The notes under the pieces: model-generated
What the model was told of the DNA's origin: nothing
Seen by the model: the letters and a program-made list of their open reading frames with translations, nothing else
Database searches by the model: none
Shown: positions 46,946 through 56,213 of the stretch, one piece after another
How positions within the stretch are numbered: the stretch's first letter is position 1
Layout: every line of letters begins with the position of its first letter
From: JAWKOK01 sp963698255
GTDB taxonomy: Bacteria > Chloroflexota > Anaerolineae > Caldilineales > Caldilineaceae
DNA: 64,000 nucleotides
Direction: 5' to 3'
Assembly: GCA_963698255.1 (NCBI GenBank)
Contig: CAVOQD010000004.1
Location: forward strand, 186,001-250,000
Translations under genes and position numbers: made by a program

Positions 46946-46977
46946 AGACCTGACAGGTGTGAAACCCTGTCAGGTCT
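46946..46977. repeat. Palindrome, family G (AGACCTGACAGG)
   Basis: AGACCTGACAGG and CCTGTCAGGTCT flank TGTGAAAC, forming a 12-base perfect stem. This motif is a dispersed repeat I have seen in many bacterial genomes. A partial family E copy (GAGATTTCTCGCTCCGCTCG) follows at 47068-47090. Both lie between the binding-protein gene and the RraA-like gene. Confidence 0.8.
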
Positions 46978-47105
46978 CTGCCGAGAGTTGCCGGTGGCTG
47001 TGAACGCCCCCGGCACGTTGGCTACGTTGTGGATCGTTCTAGGAAACGTGCTTTCTTGCGTACACGAGATTTCTCGCTCCGCTCGAAATGACATCATCCA
47101 ACCAT

Positions 47106-48519
47106 CTAGGCGAAGGCGCCCAATTCTTCAGCGATCTGCTCGATGCGTGCCGGTCGCATTGGCGACTGCCTGAGCCGGATCGACGCCCTGGACAATGGTC
47201 TCGGCCAGCAGGTCGGGCAGGATGGACTGTGCGTTGACGGAGTCGGCCAGGACGTTGGGCTCGGCCGGCCACGAGAGGCCGGGATAGTTGCCCAGGGCCT
47301 GCTCGCCCATGCGCCTCAGGTTCGGATCCGCTTCGAAGGATGCCACAACTGACGGGTCGTCGTATAGGTCCACATAGGCCGGCAGGAAGAGACCCGCCGA
47401 GATCAGCGAGATGGGCATGAAGACGTCAGGTGTCAGCATGTGCAGCGCCAACTCAGCAGCCTGGGTTGGGTTGCCCGCGCCTCTGGCGATGTTGAACTGG
47501 GCGCCGTCTGAACCGGCCAACACTTCGCCGTAGGGGCCGATGATGGGATCGGTGATCATGGTGTCCTCGAAGATCGGGTTGCCGTCGGCCTTGCCCTTGG
47601 CATAGATGCTGGCCGCATTCTTGGTGAGACCGATGTTGCCGGCCAGCCATGCCTCGTTGTTGCTCGAGTCCGTCCAGGCGAGGATGCCCGGCGGAATCAT
47701 GTCGGCATAGGCATCGTTGACATAGATATCGGTGAGCCAGGCGACTGCCTCTACTGTTTCCGGCGAATTGAAGGTGATTGCGGTCAGATCGGCGTCGGTG
47801 ATCTGGCCGCCCCAGTTGTGGATGATCGCCTGAATCAGACCGGTGGCGTCGCCGCCGCTGTTGACCGTCATGCCCCAACCATATCGCTCTTCGCCCGGAT
47901 TGGAAATGGCCAACGCCGCATCGCGCAAGTCATCGTAGGTCGGCACACCAGTAACCGAATCAAGACCTGCTTCTTCTAGCCAGCTGCCGCGCGCAAAGAC
48001 GCCGGCGCCGCTGCCGCCGCTCATGATGTAGGGGACGCCCCACCACTTGTCGTCGATCACGTTGTAGCGCACCTGCGCGGCTGCCGTGTCGCCGTAGGCA
48101 TCCAGGGCCTTCTGAGCCGTCTCACTGACATCCTCCAGCAGATCCAGGAAGTACATCTGGGAGACGATATTGTTGCGGTGGTAGATCAGGTCGGGCGGGT
48201 TGCCGGCCTCGACTTCAGCCGACAACTTGGCCACGAAGTCTTCATTGGCCTCGGCTGCCACCGGCGAGACTTCCATCTCAACGCCGTTCTCTTCACCCCA
48301 GGCCAGTACGGCCGCGGTGAACAACTCTTCCATCTCCTTGAAATACTCGCGGCGATGGACGACAAACAGTGAACCGGCCGCTTCCATGGGGGCTTCGCCG
48401 CCGGCATCGCTGGCCGGTGCGGCCGGCGCCGCACAGGCCGCCAACGCAGCCATGGCCGCGGTGCCGCCCATGATTTTCAACATGCTTCGGCGAGAAACTT
48501 TACGGGTGTTTTCGGACAT
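47106..48519 (-). CDS. Sugar ABC transporter substrate-binding lipoprotein (family 1), frameshifted near the end
   Basis: Extracytoplasmic binding protein of about 470 residues for the permeases downstream. The N-terminus has a Tat-like SRRSMLKIMGG and a lipobox ending AALAAC, then an Ala/Pro linker. The core has DFVAKLSAEVEAGNPPDLIY, WWGVPYIMSGGSGAGVFARG and NSGGDATGLIQAIIHNWGG, as in family 1 sugar-binding proteins. The start ATG at 48519 follows AAGGAG. Near 47152 one extra base sends the tail into THRADR and a stop; removing it gives ARIEQIAEELGAFA and the TAG at 47106-47108. It is the first gene of the importer operon. Confidence 0.9.
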
Positions 48520-49074
48520 GTACTTCTCCTTGTGTTTGAGAAAACATGGGATTCAAACTAGATCGGTTATCAGTCAGACACTAGGTATTGTGGTGATGGG
48601 TACAGTGTCCGGCTGTTAACAACGTATAGGATGGGGCCGATCCGAGAATGCACAACAGCAGTAGCAGCATGGACGGCAGGGTCTCGTACGGAGACGAGGT
48701 ACTGGCCGTAGGCGCACACAAATCGCCGGGCAATCTACTCGAACCACGGGCAGCAAGTCCAGTGCAATCTTCTGACTTCGAGACGGCTTGCGTTTTTTCG
48801 GTCTGTCGCTAAGCGTTGGAGGTCGGCAGCGCCCAAAGCGGAACCGATCTCTCAGACCTACTACAAGTCGAGACTATGGTCATGGTCAACTATCAGGTTG
48901 AAAAGCCATTTGTTTGTTTGGGGAAAGCTCTCCGACCTAACAAACAAAGCCGGAGTCAAACCGTTTTACAGATTGCGGCCTATTCTAACTGTTTTTGGCC
49001 AGGGCGTCAACCATAGAACAATTCGCTCGGTAACAGGGCATTCATGCCGTAGATTCAAGCGGCATGAATGCCTG
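48520..49074. other. Intergenic region with two long palindromes
   Basis: About 555 bases with no supportable gene. TTTGTTTGTTTGGGG and CCTAACAAACAAA at 48909-48949 form an inverted repeat. GTAACAGGGCATTCATGCCG / CGGCATGAATGCCTGTTAC at about 49031-49079 form a 19-20 base stem that overlaps the stop of the methyltransferase gene and could end its transcript. The promoter of the binding-protein gene should lie in 48540-48640, but I cannot fix it. Confidence 0.6.
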
Positions 49075-50072
49075 TTACGTAACCGGCGTTGCTACCAACA
49101 CTTCACGCCGCTTGATGACGCGGTCTACTGGATGGCCTAGCTGGGCATACACGCCCTCGCCCAATACACGGAGCCGCCCTGTCTGTGTCCGCAATCTCGA
49201 CCATTTGCTCACGCGGAAAACGTGTGGCGTCCCATGAATAGACCAGGGCGCCGCTGGGCGGCAGTAACGCAGTCCAGACCGGTAGCGCGTCGGCCAGCAG
49301 TTGCTCCAGCCGGCCCTGGTGCTGGATGCCGTAGGGCAGATCGGTCACGATCAGATGGGGATGGAAACCGGCCAGCAGCACCTTGGAGTCGACGGTATCG
49401 CCGCGGGCCAGAAGGCACTGCTGGGCAGCAGGCTTGCCGATGGAGAAAGTCCAGCGTTGGCCGATCTTCTTCAGACGCTCCTCTTTGACCTGGTGGCTGA
49501 TGCGCTGCTTCCTGAAGAAACTGGCGCAGAAAGGTGGCTGTCGATGCCATGTCCTTGTCGTTCTGTTCGACACCGGCCGCGGACGCGCCCAACATCAACG
49601 CCGTGAGCAGGGTCGTGCCGCCGCCGGCCAGCGGATCGAAGACACGCAGGGTTGACCAAGGTCTCGTGGCCAGACCGCTGGCATGGCGGGCTACGTTGCA
49701 CAGAAAGTGGGTGAACATCTCGTTGGTCTTGCCGCGATAGCGCCGCGTCTCGACGATTTCACGCGGCAACGCCGGCGTGAATCCCAGTTCGAGCGGTTCC
49801 AGGAACGGGCCGGCCCTGTCGCCAATCGATTCGTGATAGACGAAGGCCGCGCCGGTCATGGCCAGCATGGCCAGTTCCTGGCGCGATGTTGTGTCGAGTT
49901 CGCCGTCAAGGTCGAAGGAAAGGTAGGTCTGGCCGGCCAACGAGATCGATTGCAGGTTGTCGATTCGCCCGGCCAGCGGGCTCAGCGTCAATTCATGGGG
50001 CGCCAACTGCTGCGCCAGTGCTGCGTACTGTGTGTTGCGTTGCGGAGCAATTTGAACGGCAAGGTGGATCAT
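49075..50072 (-). CDS. TRM11-like SAM-dependent methyltransferase, frameshifted
   Basis: A Rossmann-fold nucleic-acid methyltransferase of about 330 residues. An N-terminal domain ends in VETRRYRGKTNEMFTHFLCN. The SAM loop follows as VFDPLAGGGTTLLTALMLG, then AAGVEQNDKDM. The catalytic motif is VTDLPYGIQHQG (D-L-P-Y in place of N/D-P-P-Y), followed by YSWDATRFPREQM. The frame changes near 49490 and near 49160; the true C-terminus reads LGEGVYAQLGHPVDRVIKRR and stops at TAA 49075-49077. The start ATG at 50072 overlaps the stop of the dehydratase small-subunit gene (ATGA). The target could be tRNA or DNA; not readable. Confidence 0.75.
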
Positions 50073-50471
50073 GTTCGTTTCAACAACTCCCGTTGGCGGT
50101 AGGCTTCGGCCGCTTCCTGAACGAATTGCGCAGTGACAGGCGCGTTGTAAGATGCAACCAGCGTGTCGGCCAAGATGATCAACTCATCATAGCTCCCACG
50201 GCCGGGGCGCAGCAATTCGTACATGCGCAGCAACTCTTCATTGGGCACCCTTGTCAACTCGGCGGCGCGGCGCAGATTGGCCGCCAACTGTGGAAATCCG
50301 GCCTCTTCGGCGATGGTCGCCTGCGCGTACAGTGTGTCGGCGTCCACGGCCAGATCGTCGGCGCTCAGCGCGCCGTCGGCCACGGCATCCAGCGTCACGT
50401 CGGTGTAGGCTCGGCCGCTGGCCGCGTGAAGTTGATCGGGTATCGATTCGACTTAGTGGATATTGGGACAT
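50069..50471 (-). CDS. pduE: Diol/glycerol dehydratase small subunit, frameshifted
   Basis: The gamma subunit of B12-dependent diol/glycerol dehydratase, about 133 residues. The core LYAQATIAEEAGFPQLAANL and RRAAELTRVPNEELLRMYEL, then LRPGRGSYDELIILADTLV, matches the PduE/DhaB3 family. The start is the ATG at 50471 (MSQYPLS). At about 50450 one extra base (AGTCGAATCG for AGTGAATCG) breaks the frame before SIPDQLHAASGRAYTDV. A family A palindrome separates it from the large-medium subunit gene, and the methyltransferase start overlaps its stop. Confidence 0.88.
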
Positions 50472-50495
50472 GCTATGGTTCCTCATGGTCAAGAT

Positions 50496-50572
50496 CTTGT
50501 AGCACGACATTTATGTCGTAGCCTGCTCTCCGAGCGAACCAACCGGCTACGACATAAATGTCGTGCTACAAG
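50496..50572. repeat. Dispersed palindrome, family A, between two dehydratase subunit genes
   Basis: Arms of 27-28 bases at 50496-50523 and 50545-50572, ending CTTGTAGCACGAC and GTCGTGCTACAAG, with the core palindrome ACGACATTTATGTCGT in each arm. It shares both arms with 3471-3543; the loop differs. It begins 25 bases before the start of the small-subunit gene, so its fold would hide or expose the ribosome-binding region. Confidence 0.9.
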
Positions 50573-50581
50573 TTATGCTTC

Positions 50582-52817
50582 CTAAAAATCCGGCTCCCAG
50601 TCGAAGAACATCTCGGTGGGCGGCTTGTCCTCGATGGCCGCGGTCTCGCGCTGGTGCAGCAACGTCGTCTTGACGATCAGACGCAGGCGCGCGCCGTTGT
50701 CGATCTTGACCGCCACCGGCTTGGTCGGTCGATCCAGCGCGTAGCGGGCCGCGTTGCGCCCGATGGCCTCGTAGGTCTCCAGCGTCAGGCTGGGCGACTG
50801 GGGGAAGAGTTCCAGGTTGTTGAGCCGGGCCAGTCCACGCTTGTGGATGACCGCCGTGCCCCGCGATTGCAGCCCGATGGCGATGCCCGATCCGCTGACC
50901 TGCGCGCCGATGTAGCCGATGGCCGCACAGTCTGACGTGTGGTGGACCTTGATCATGCGTGCGATCATGCCCTCTCGGGCCACGCCGGTGAGGATGGCGA
51001 TCAGCACATCCTCGTGGCTGAGGCCGCCGATGGTGCTGGTCAGCGTGTCGTTGAAGGCCGGGCCGACCGCGACCAGGATCTCGTTGCGCGTGCCGTCGCG
51101 CACAGGCCCCAGCGCGATCAGCTTGTCTGACGGCTGGCCGATGTTGTCGTCGATGAAGTCGTAGGGTTGCTTGGCCTGGGGGATGGCCTGGATCTCGGCC
51201 CAGCGCTCGCCCTCGACACGATAGCCGGTGCCGGGGCCGGCATAGTCGTTGACATCGTTGATGGCGCTGAGCACGTGGAAATCCCGGTCAAAGATGGCCG
51301 AGGGCTGCAGATAGTCGGCGGCCAGGCGTTGGCGACCCATCTCCAGCACGTTGGCGGCCACGTCTTCGAAGCCGCGGCGTTGCAGCGCGGCGGCCACGTC
51401 GATCATGGTCAGGTCGCTCTCCAGAAAGCGGTCGGCGGCCTCCAGGTCGGCAATCAGGTCGCGGTCGGCCATGTCCTCGCTGCTGAAGGCGTAGACTGCG
51501 GCCTCGATCTCCTCGTCGCTGATGGCCGGGAAGCCAAGCTCGTCGTAGACGGCCTGGATGGCCAGCGCACCCTTGCGCCGGATGGCCGTGGTCTCCTCCT
51601 CGGAGATGGGGCGCAGACCGGCATCGACCTGCATGTCGCGCTGGAGCACGTTGTAGTCGTCCAGGTCCTCGGCGTCGAAGTTGCCGCCGCCGAAGAGGTT
51701 GTCGCTCTTGGGCATGACGCTGAAGCCGGAGTGGACGAAGTCGGTGCCGGGCAGAAATTGCAGCATGAGCTTGGCCGTCTTGCGGATCTCCGAATGGGAG
51801 GCCAGCGCGTCGTTGCCCGACGCCACTTCCAGCCCGAGCATGGAGGCCAGCAGGTTCTCGGCCAGCACGGCGCGCACGCCGCCGGGCAAGGCCTCGGGCA
51901 GGGCGATGCAGGAGATGGAGCCGTTCTGCACGCCCTGGCTGCCCGCGCCCTTGGTCACCAGCAGACAGCGCGCCTCCAGATAGAGCATGGAGCATTGCTC
52001 GGCGTTGCCCATCAGCGCCTCGGAGCCGGTGCCCGACGTGAAGCGGACCTTGACGCCGCGGGAGGCATAGGCCGAGGCCAAGAAAGCCTTGGACCAGGGC
52101 GTGTCGTCGCCGTCGACAAAGGTCTGCTCGGTGCCGTAGACCGAGAGCGTCTCGGCGTAGGTGATCAGTCCCTTCATGGCCAGCTTCAGTCCCAGCGCCT
52201 CTTCGACCGCGCATTGGGTCAGCACGCCGCCGCGTCCCGGTCTGGGTGCCGACCAGGATGGCCAGCGCGTTGAAGGGCGCGTTGCGGGCCACGCGCACGG
52301 TGGTCTCGACTTCGGCAAAGCCGCGCAGGCCGGCCTCGGCTGCGTCGGCGGCCAGCAGCGCAGGATGCTCCTTCCAGTTGGTGACGTGGGCCTGGTTGGC
52401 GGGCGTGCGCCGCACGCGCATCTTGGCCAGCCCCATCATCATCTCCAGCACGTTCATGTGGCGCATGATCTCGACCAGCTTGGCCGGCGTGCAGCCGCCG
52501 ATCAACTGGCGGACTTCCTTCTGGGGCACATTGACATCGACCAGCATACGCGCCAGCGTCAGCGACGGCACGCTCATGGCCGCCTCGGCCACGTTCAGGT
52601 CCAGCGCCTGATCGGCGATGAAGATGTCGATGGCGTCGAAGTCGGCGCGCAGTCGGCCGTCCATCTCGACCACGCGGCCGTCCTCGAGCCGCAGGCTGGG
52701 TTCCGGATCGTAGGGACTGTCGGTCACGATCAGCCCGGCCTCGGGCCAGGGATCGACAAAGGTTTCACGGTTGATGTCACGCTCGGCCAGGGCGGCAAAA
52801 CGACGGGATCGGGTCAT
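50582..52817 (-). CDS. pduCD: Diol/glycerol dehydratase, fused large and medium subunits, frameshifted
   Basis: Adenosylcobalamin-dependent dehydratase turning propane-1,2-diol or glycerol into the aldehyde. About 744 residues. The large-subunit part (residues 1 to about 540) has DAIDIFIADQALDLNVAEAA, VRQLIGGCTPAKLVEIMRHM, VRFTSGTGSEALMG, LYLEARCLLVTKGAGSQGVQ and PGTDFVHSGFSVMPKSDN. The medium-subunit part follows in the same frame with GPAFNDTLTSTIGGLSHEDV and KVHHTSDCAAIGYIGAQVSG, continuing SGIAIGLQSRG. Fusion of the two chains is known in some bacteria. At about 52237 one extra G (GGG for GG) breaks VGTQTGRGGVLTQ. No reactivase or shell genes are in the window. Confidence 0.92.
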
Positions 52818-52850
52818 GGGAAGCTTCCAGTTTGTCTGATGCTTGTTTGT

Positions 52851-52942
52851 ATAGAACGCGGATGACGCGGATTAGGGCGGATAAATACAGATCTAAAAAA
52901 GATCAGCGAAAATTCGCCCGATCCGCGTCATCCGCGTTCTAT
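52851..52942. repeat. Dispersed palindrome, family C, best copy
   Basis: ATAGAACGCGGATGACGCGG at 52851 onward and CCGCGTCATCCGCGTTCTAT to 52942 are perfect 22-base arms, with an inner stem GGGCG / CGCCC and AGATC / GATC nearer the loop. It lies between the M24 peptidase stop and the dehydratase start, just upstream of the latter. Confidence 0.9.
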
Positions 52943-52953
52943 CACTTCCGAAA

Positions 52954-54034
52954 TTACAACGAAATCAGTTCTTTGCTTGTCGTCATCAGGTTTTCGAAAC
53001 CGTTCTTGCGCACGACGATCACATCCTCGATGCGGACACCGAATTTGTCCTGCAGGTAGGCGCCCGCATCGACCGACATCACCATACCAGATTCCAGTTG
53101 CTCAGGCACATTGGGTTTGAAGGCCGGGCCGGGGTCATGGGCGGCCATGCCGACTTGATGGCCCAATCCATGGGTGAAGAACTTACCGTAGCCGGCTGCC
53201 TCGATGACTGCGCGGGCCGCGGCGTCCACATCGCCCAGCACAGCGCCCGGTCTGATCTGTTCGAAGGCAGCGTCCTGTGCGTTGCGGACGGTGGCGTAGA
53301 GCCGGCGCATCTCATGGGTGGGCGCGCCGACACAGATCGTACGCGTCATGTCCGAACAGTAGCCGTGAAGCACGACGCCCATGTCGATGATCACAAGGTC
53401 GCCGTCACGAATCCGGCGCTGATCCGGCTGGTGGTGGATCTCCCAGGCGTTCTCGCCGATAGCGACGATGGGGCCGAAGGAGGGGCCGTCGAGTTCTTCG
53501 TTCTCGGCAATGCGGCTGAGAATTCTGCCGCACAGGTAGCGTTCAGTGACGCCGGGTACGATGTCGGTCAGCGTGGCGGAGAAAATCTCCTCGGCAAAAG
53601 TCTGTGCTTTTCGAAGATAGCTCACCTCCGCATCCGATTTTGTAGATCGAACGGTCTCGATAGTCCTGGTGCTCTTCAGGTCAAATCCCTCAAGCTCGCT
53701 TTGGAGTTGCAGAAAGCGTTCATGGCTGACATCGCTCTCAACGCCGATGGTCGATCCGGTGACCAGGCGCTTCATGATCTCCTCGACGGGGTTTGCTTCG
53801 GTCGAGAGTTCGACTTCGTGCGTCTGCTTTTCGGCCCAGGGAATGCAGCGAAACGACGTGAAGAGCACGATCTGATCCGGCGTAACCAGCAGCCTACGTG
53901 GTTCGCCCCGAAATCCGGGTCGCATAGCGCACATTGTGTGCGCCTGTGATGAAGAGCGCGTCGACGTCGTCGGTTGCCATCTGCTCGTGGATGCGGCGTT
54001 GGCGCGTGGCCAATGTATGCGTTGAGAAGTCCAT
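52954..54034 (-). CDS. M24-family Xaa-Pro aminopeptidase-like protein, frameshifted
   Basis: A metallopeptidase with the pita-bread fold, about 360 residues. The N-terminal creatinase-like domain starts at the ATG at 54034 (MDFSTHTLATRQRRIHEQMA), continuing to DALFITGAHNVRYATRIS. At 53906-53909 one extra G (GGGG for GGG) breaks the frame before EPRRLLVTPDQ. Catalytic-domain ligands: VIIDMGVVLHGYCSDMTRTI (two Asp), HGLGHQVGM (His) and FGVRIEDVIVV (Glu). The remaining ligand site, normally TIEPG, reads MSVDAGAY with Asp instead of Glu. A dipeptidase or proline-specific role is likely. Confidence 0.85.
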
Positions 54035-54143
54035 GTTGTTGGAACCTGTAGTTGTGTTTTGGATAGTCAACTCTATGTGCGGTTTGTTGAAGGTTCACAA
54101 AATAGTCCGGTAATCGGGCATGGCTCGTTACTGGTTAACATTT

Positions 54144-55657
54144 GTAGGTGCGGTTTGCAACCCATACGCATCAACTTAAGGTTATGTCTAGTTCCGGGGT
54201 GTCCTCAAAATCATAGGAATCCCAGTGGTAGAACTCAGAAATCAGAGCAAGAAGTCGGCTCGAGTTGGGGGATTTACGTCGTTTCTGCTTGAAGCCGAAA
54301 TGATCGACATGATGATAGAACACCTGAATCTGCCCAACAAAAGCGTCTGACATTCCAAGCGTGATGTGCAACGTACGTGCAAAGCGTTCTAGCATACCAC
54401 GCATCTTGAACAGACTTATCTCCCTATCGAACTGGGCGCCAAAAGGTAGCCTGACAGGTGCAATCAGGAAATAGGTTAGGATCACGCCGATCAAGCGGGC
54501 ATAAAACTCGGTCATGATGCGTTCCGGCCGCAGAGATGCGACATAGTCAAGACCGCAGAAGCTTTTGCACATCTTGAAGACCAGTTCAATCTGCCAACGG
54601 ATTCGATAGAGTGTAGCGACATCTTCCTTGCGCAGTCTAGCCGAAGGTACATTGGTGATGAAGAGCCCCCAATCAAAGAGTTTCAGACATTCCTTGGAGG
54701 CTGTTCTGCCATGGCGACGAGCATTGGCCTTGGCTTTCTGCCTCCGTCGGTCGGCCACTTCTTGAGAAAGACGGATAGCAATCAGACGACATGGAATGTG
54801 ATGACAAGGTCGGCTGCCGATACGAACGTCGTATTCAGCCACTGGTTCACACTGGTTTGCCAGCAAGTCTGCCAGGGCAATTCGCTCTCCTTCTTGATCG
54901 ATGAGCGCAGTCTGCACTTGCAGTCGAGAAAGGAAGTAAGCGCCTATTGCACTGATTGCCCGGAACGTCTCTAGCACATAGTATCCGAGGTCCATGATGT
55001 AGAGTGCGTCCTTTTCGAGCACATTCCAGTGGCCACGATACCCTTGGTCCGGCGCTCGCCCATGAGTCAATTCAAGCTGTTTAAACTGGCCGCGTAGATA
55101 ATCAAAGACCAGTTGCACCTTCATGCTCGCAGTCGATGCATTGCCGCCAGAACCGGGAAAGAGTTCACTCATGTTGGCTGGCAAGCTGATCTGACTGCTG
55201 TCAACCAGATAGACGCCGCTGAATTGGTTGAGCAACTTGATTGCCAGCGGCTCAGTTTGGCGAAAATGCTCTAGAGACAGCGTCCACATTTCCTCTAGAA
55301 AGGCTTGGCTTCCAGCGTTGATGCGACGATCAAGTCCTTGCTCAGTGATTTCGACGCCAACATCCAGACAACTTTGGGCCAAACTCGACAGCGTCATTTC
55401 TCGCTTTTCCAGAATACTGAAGACGATGGAAGCCAGAAACACACATCCGGTCAACTTGGACCGTCTCTGGACGAATTTCGTCCTTCTGGCTATGCTCTCG
55501 ACTTGCACACCGAAAAACTGTTGGATCGTTTCGCTGATTTTTTCTAAATTGGGTTGCATCATATCCTCCTATCATGGTTATCAGAGTGATATAATACAAC
55601 CTGCTGCAGCTAAACATAACCTTAGGTTGATGCCTATGGGTTGCAAACCGCACCTAC
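54144..55657. mobile_element. IS4-family insertion sequence within a family B palindrome
   Basis: Inverted arms of 44 bases with two mismatches lie at 54144-54187 and 55614-55657. The inner half (GCATCAACTTAAGGTTATG) is the likely terminal repeat of the IS. The outer half (GTAGGTGCGGTTTGCAACC) is the family B palindrome found without an IS at 1186-1263. The IS therefore appears to have entered the loop of a palindrome. No clean target duplication is visible. One intact transposase gene is inside. Confidence 0.85.
54171..55562 (-). CDS. IS4-family transposase
   Basis: An intact DDE transposase of 463 residues. First Asp: GVYLVDSSQISLPANM. Second Asp: DALYIMDLGYYVLETF. The Glu lies in the C(1) region RIRWQIELVFKMCKS, with the Y-(2)-R-(3)-E-(6)-K order seen in this family (here Y-R, then E-L-V-F-K). 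AGGAGG lies before two adjacent ATG codons (55562 and 55559), and the second has the better spacing. The gene is complete and the terminal repeats are well kept, so the element may still be mobile. Confidence 0.93.
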   Translation of the reverse strand: MMQPNLEKISETIQQFFGVQVESIARRTKFVQRRSKLTGCVFLASIVFSILEKREMTLSSLAQSCLDVGVEITEQGLDRRINAGSQAFLEEMWTLSLEHFRQTEPLAIKLLNQFSGVYLVDSSQISLPANMSELFPGSGGNASTASMKVQLVFDYLRGQFKQLELTHGRAPDQGYRGHWNVLEKDALYIMDLGYYVLETFRAISAIGAYFLSRLQVQTALIDQEGERIALADLLANQCEPVAEYDVRIGSRPCHHIPCRLIAIRLSQEVADRRRQKAKANARRHGRTASKECLKLFDWGLFITNVPSARLRKEDVATLYRIRWQIELVFKMCKSFCGLDYVASLRPERIMTEFYARLIGVILTYFLIAPVRLPFGAQFDREISLFKMRGMLERFARTLHITLGMSDAFVGQIQVFYHHVDHFGFKQKRRKSPNSSRLLALISEFYHWDSYDFEDTPELDITLS

Positions 55658-56213
55658 GGTAAGGCCAAATTGTAAACCAGTCGAGCCACTGTGGCGTGAA
55701 CCATGTCGGTAATCGTAATTGTTGTCGAGTACACGGAAGTCAGGCTTTTGAAGAAAGCCTGACTTCTTCTCACGGCGCAGAACGAAGACCCTGCAGGGAG
55801 ATTGGCGCAGGAAGGGAATGCCGTCGCTGATCATGGCGTCCCCCATACGGTAACGGAAGACCGCACGCCCAGGCCAGGGTGCCTAACCGTTCCAAGAAAA
55901 CGAATCCCTAATTGACGGCCTGAAAGCCGCTGTGAAAGTGTCGTCATAAGGGGAGACAATCGTTTGCAGCGGCCTAACGCTGCTGCAAACCGAATGGCCC
56001 ACCCACGCCCAGCACCACCTGCATGATAATGGGCGAGGGGCTGATGGGCAAAATATGCAGAAACCTGTGGTGCCTAGTGAATCCCGGCGGAAATCTTGAA
56101 CCAGTTCCTGCCAGAGGTAGGGCCGCCAGATTTCTGTCGTGGTATTCACGCCGAACAGAACTAGTTAGGGTGTGTTGGCGCAAAGCACTTGCTGTACCAA
56201 CACACCCATATGC
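55658..56213. other. Intergenic region with three hairpins
   Basis: No gene can be supported here. AGTCAGGCTTT / AAAGCCTGACT at 55739-55765 looks like a terminator on the plus strand. CGTTTGCAGCGG / GCTGCTGCAAACCG at about 55962-55993 and AGTTAGGGTGTGTTGG / CCAACACACC...CCTAACT at 56162-56219 are further inverted repeats; the last touches the end of the exoprotein gene. Confidence 0.55.

Noticed and set aside
50582..52318. The two overlapping dehydratase frames as separate genes
   Set aside because: They join into one family-length protein when one G is removed at about 52237. The overlap is an artefact of that frameshift.
52818..52953. Cobalamin riboswitch upstream of the B12-dependent dehydratase
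   Set aside because: The short gap is filled by the family C palindrome. No B12-box-like sequence was seen.
55634..56149. Two small minus-strand frames right of the IS4 element
   Set aside because: They overlap hairpins and the palindrome arm, have no start signals and match no family I know.
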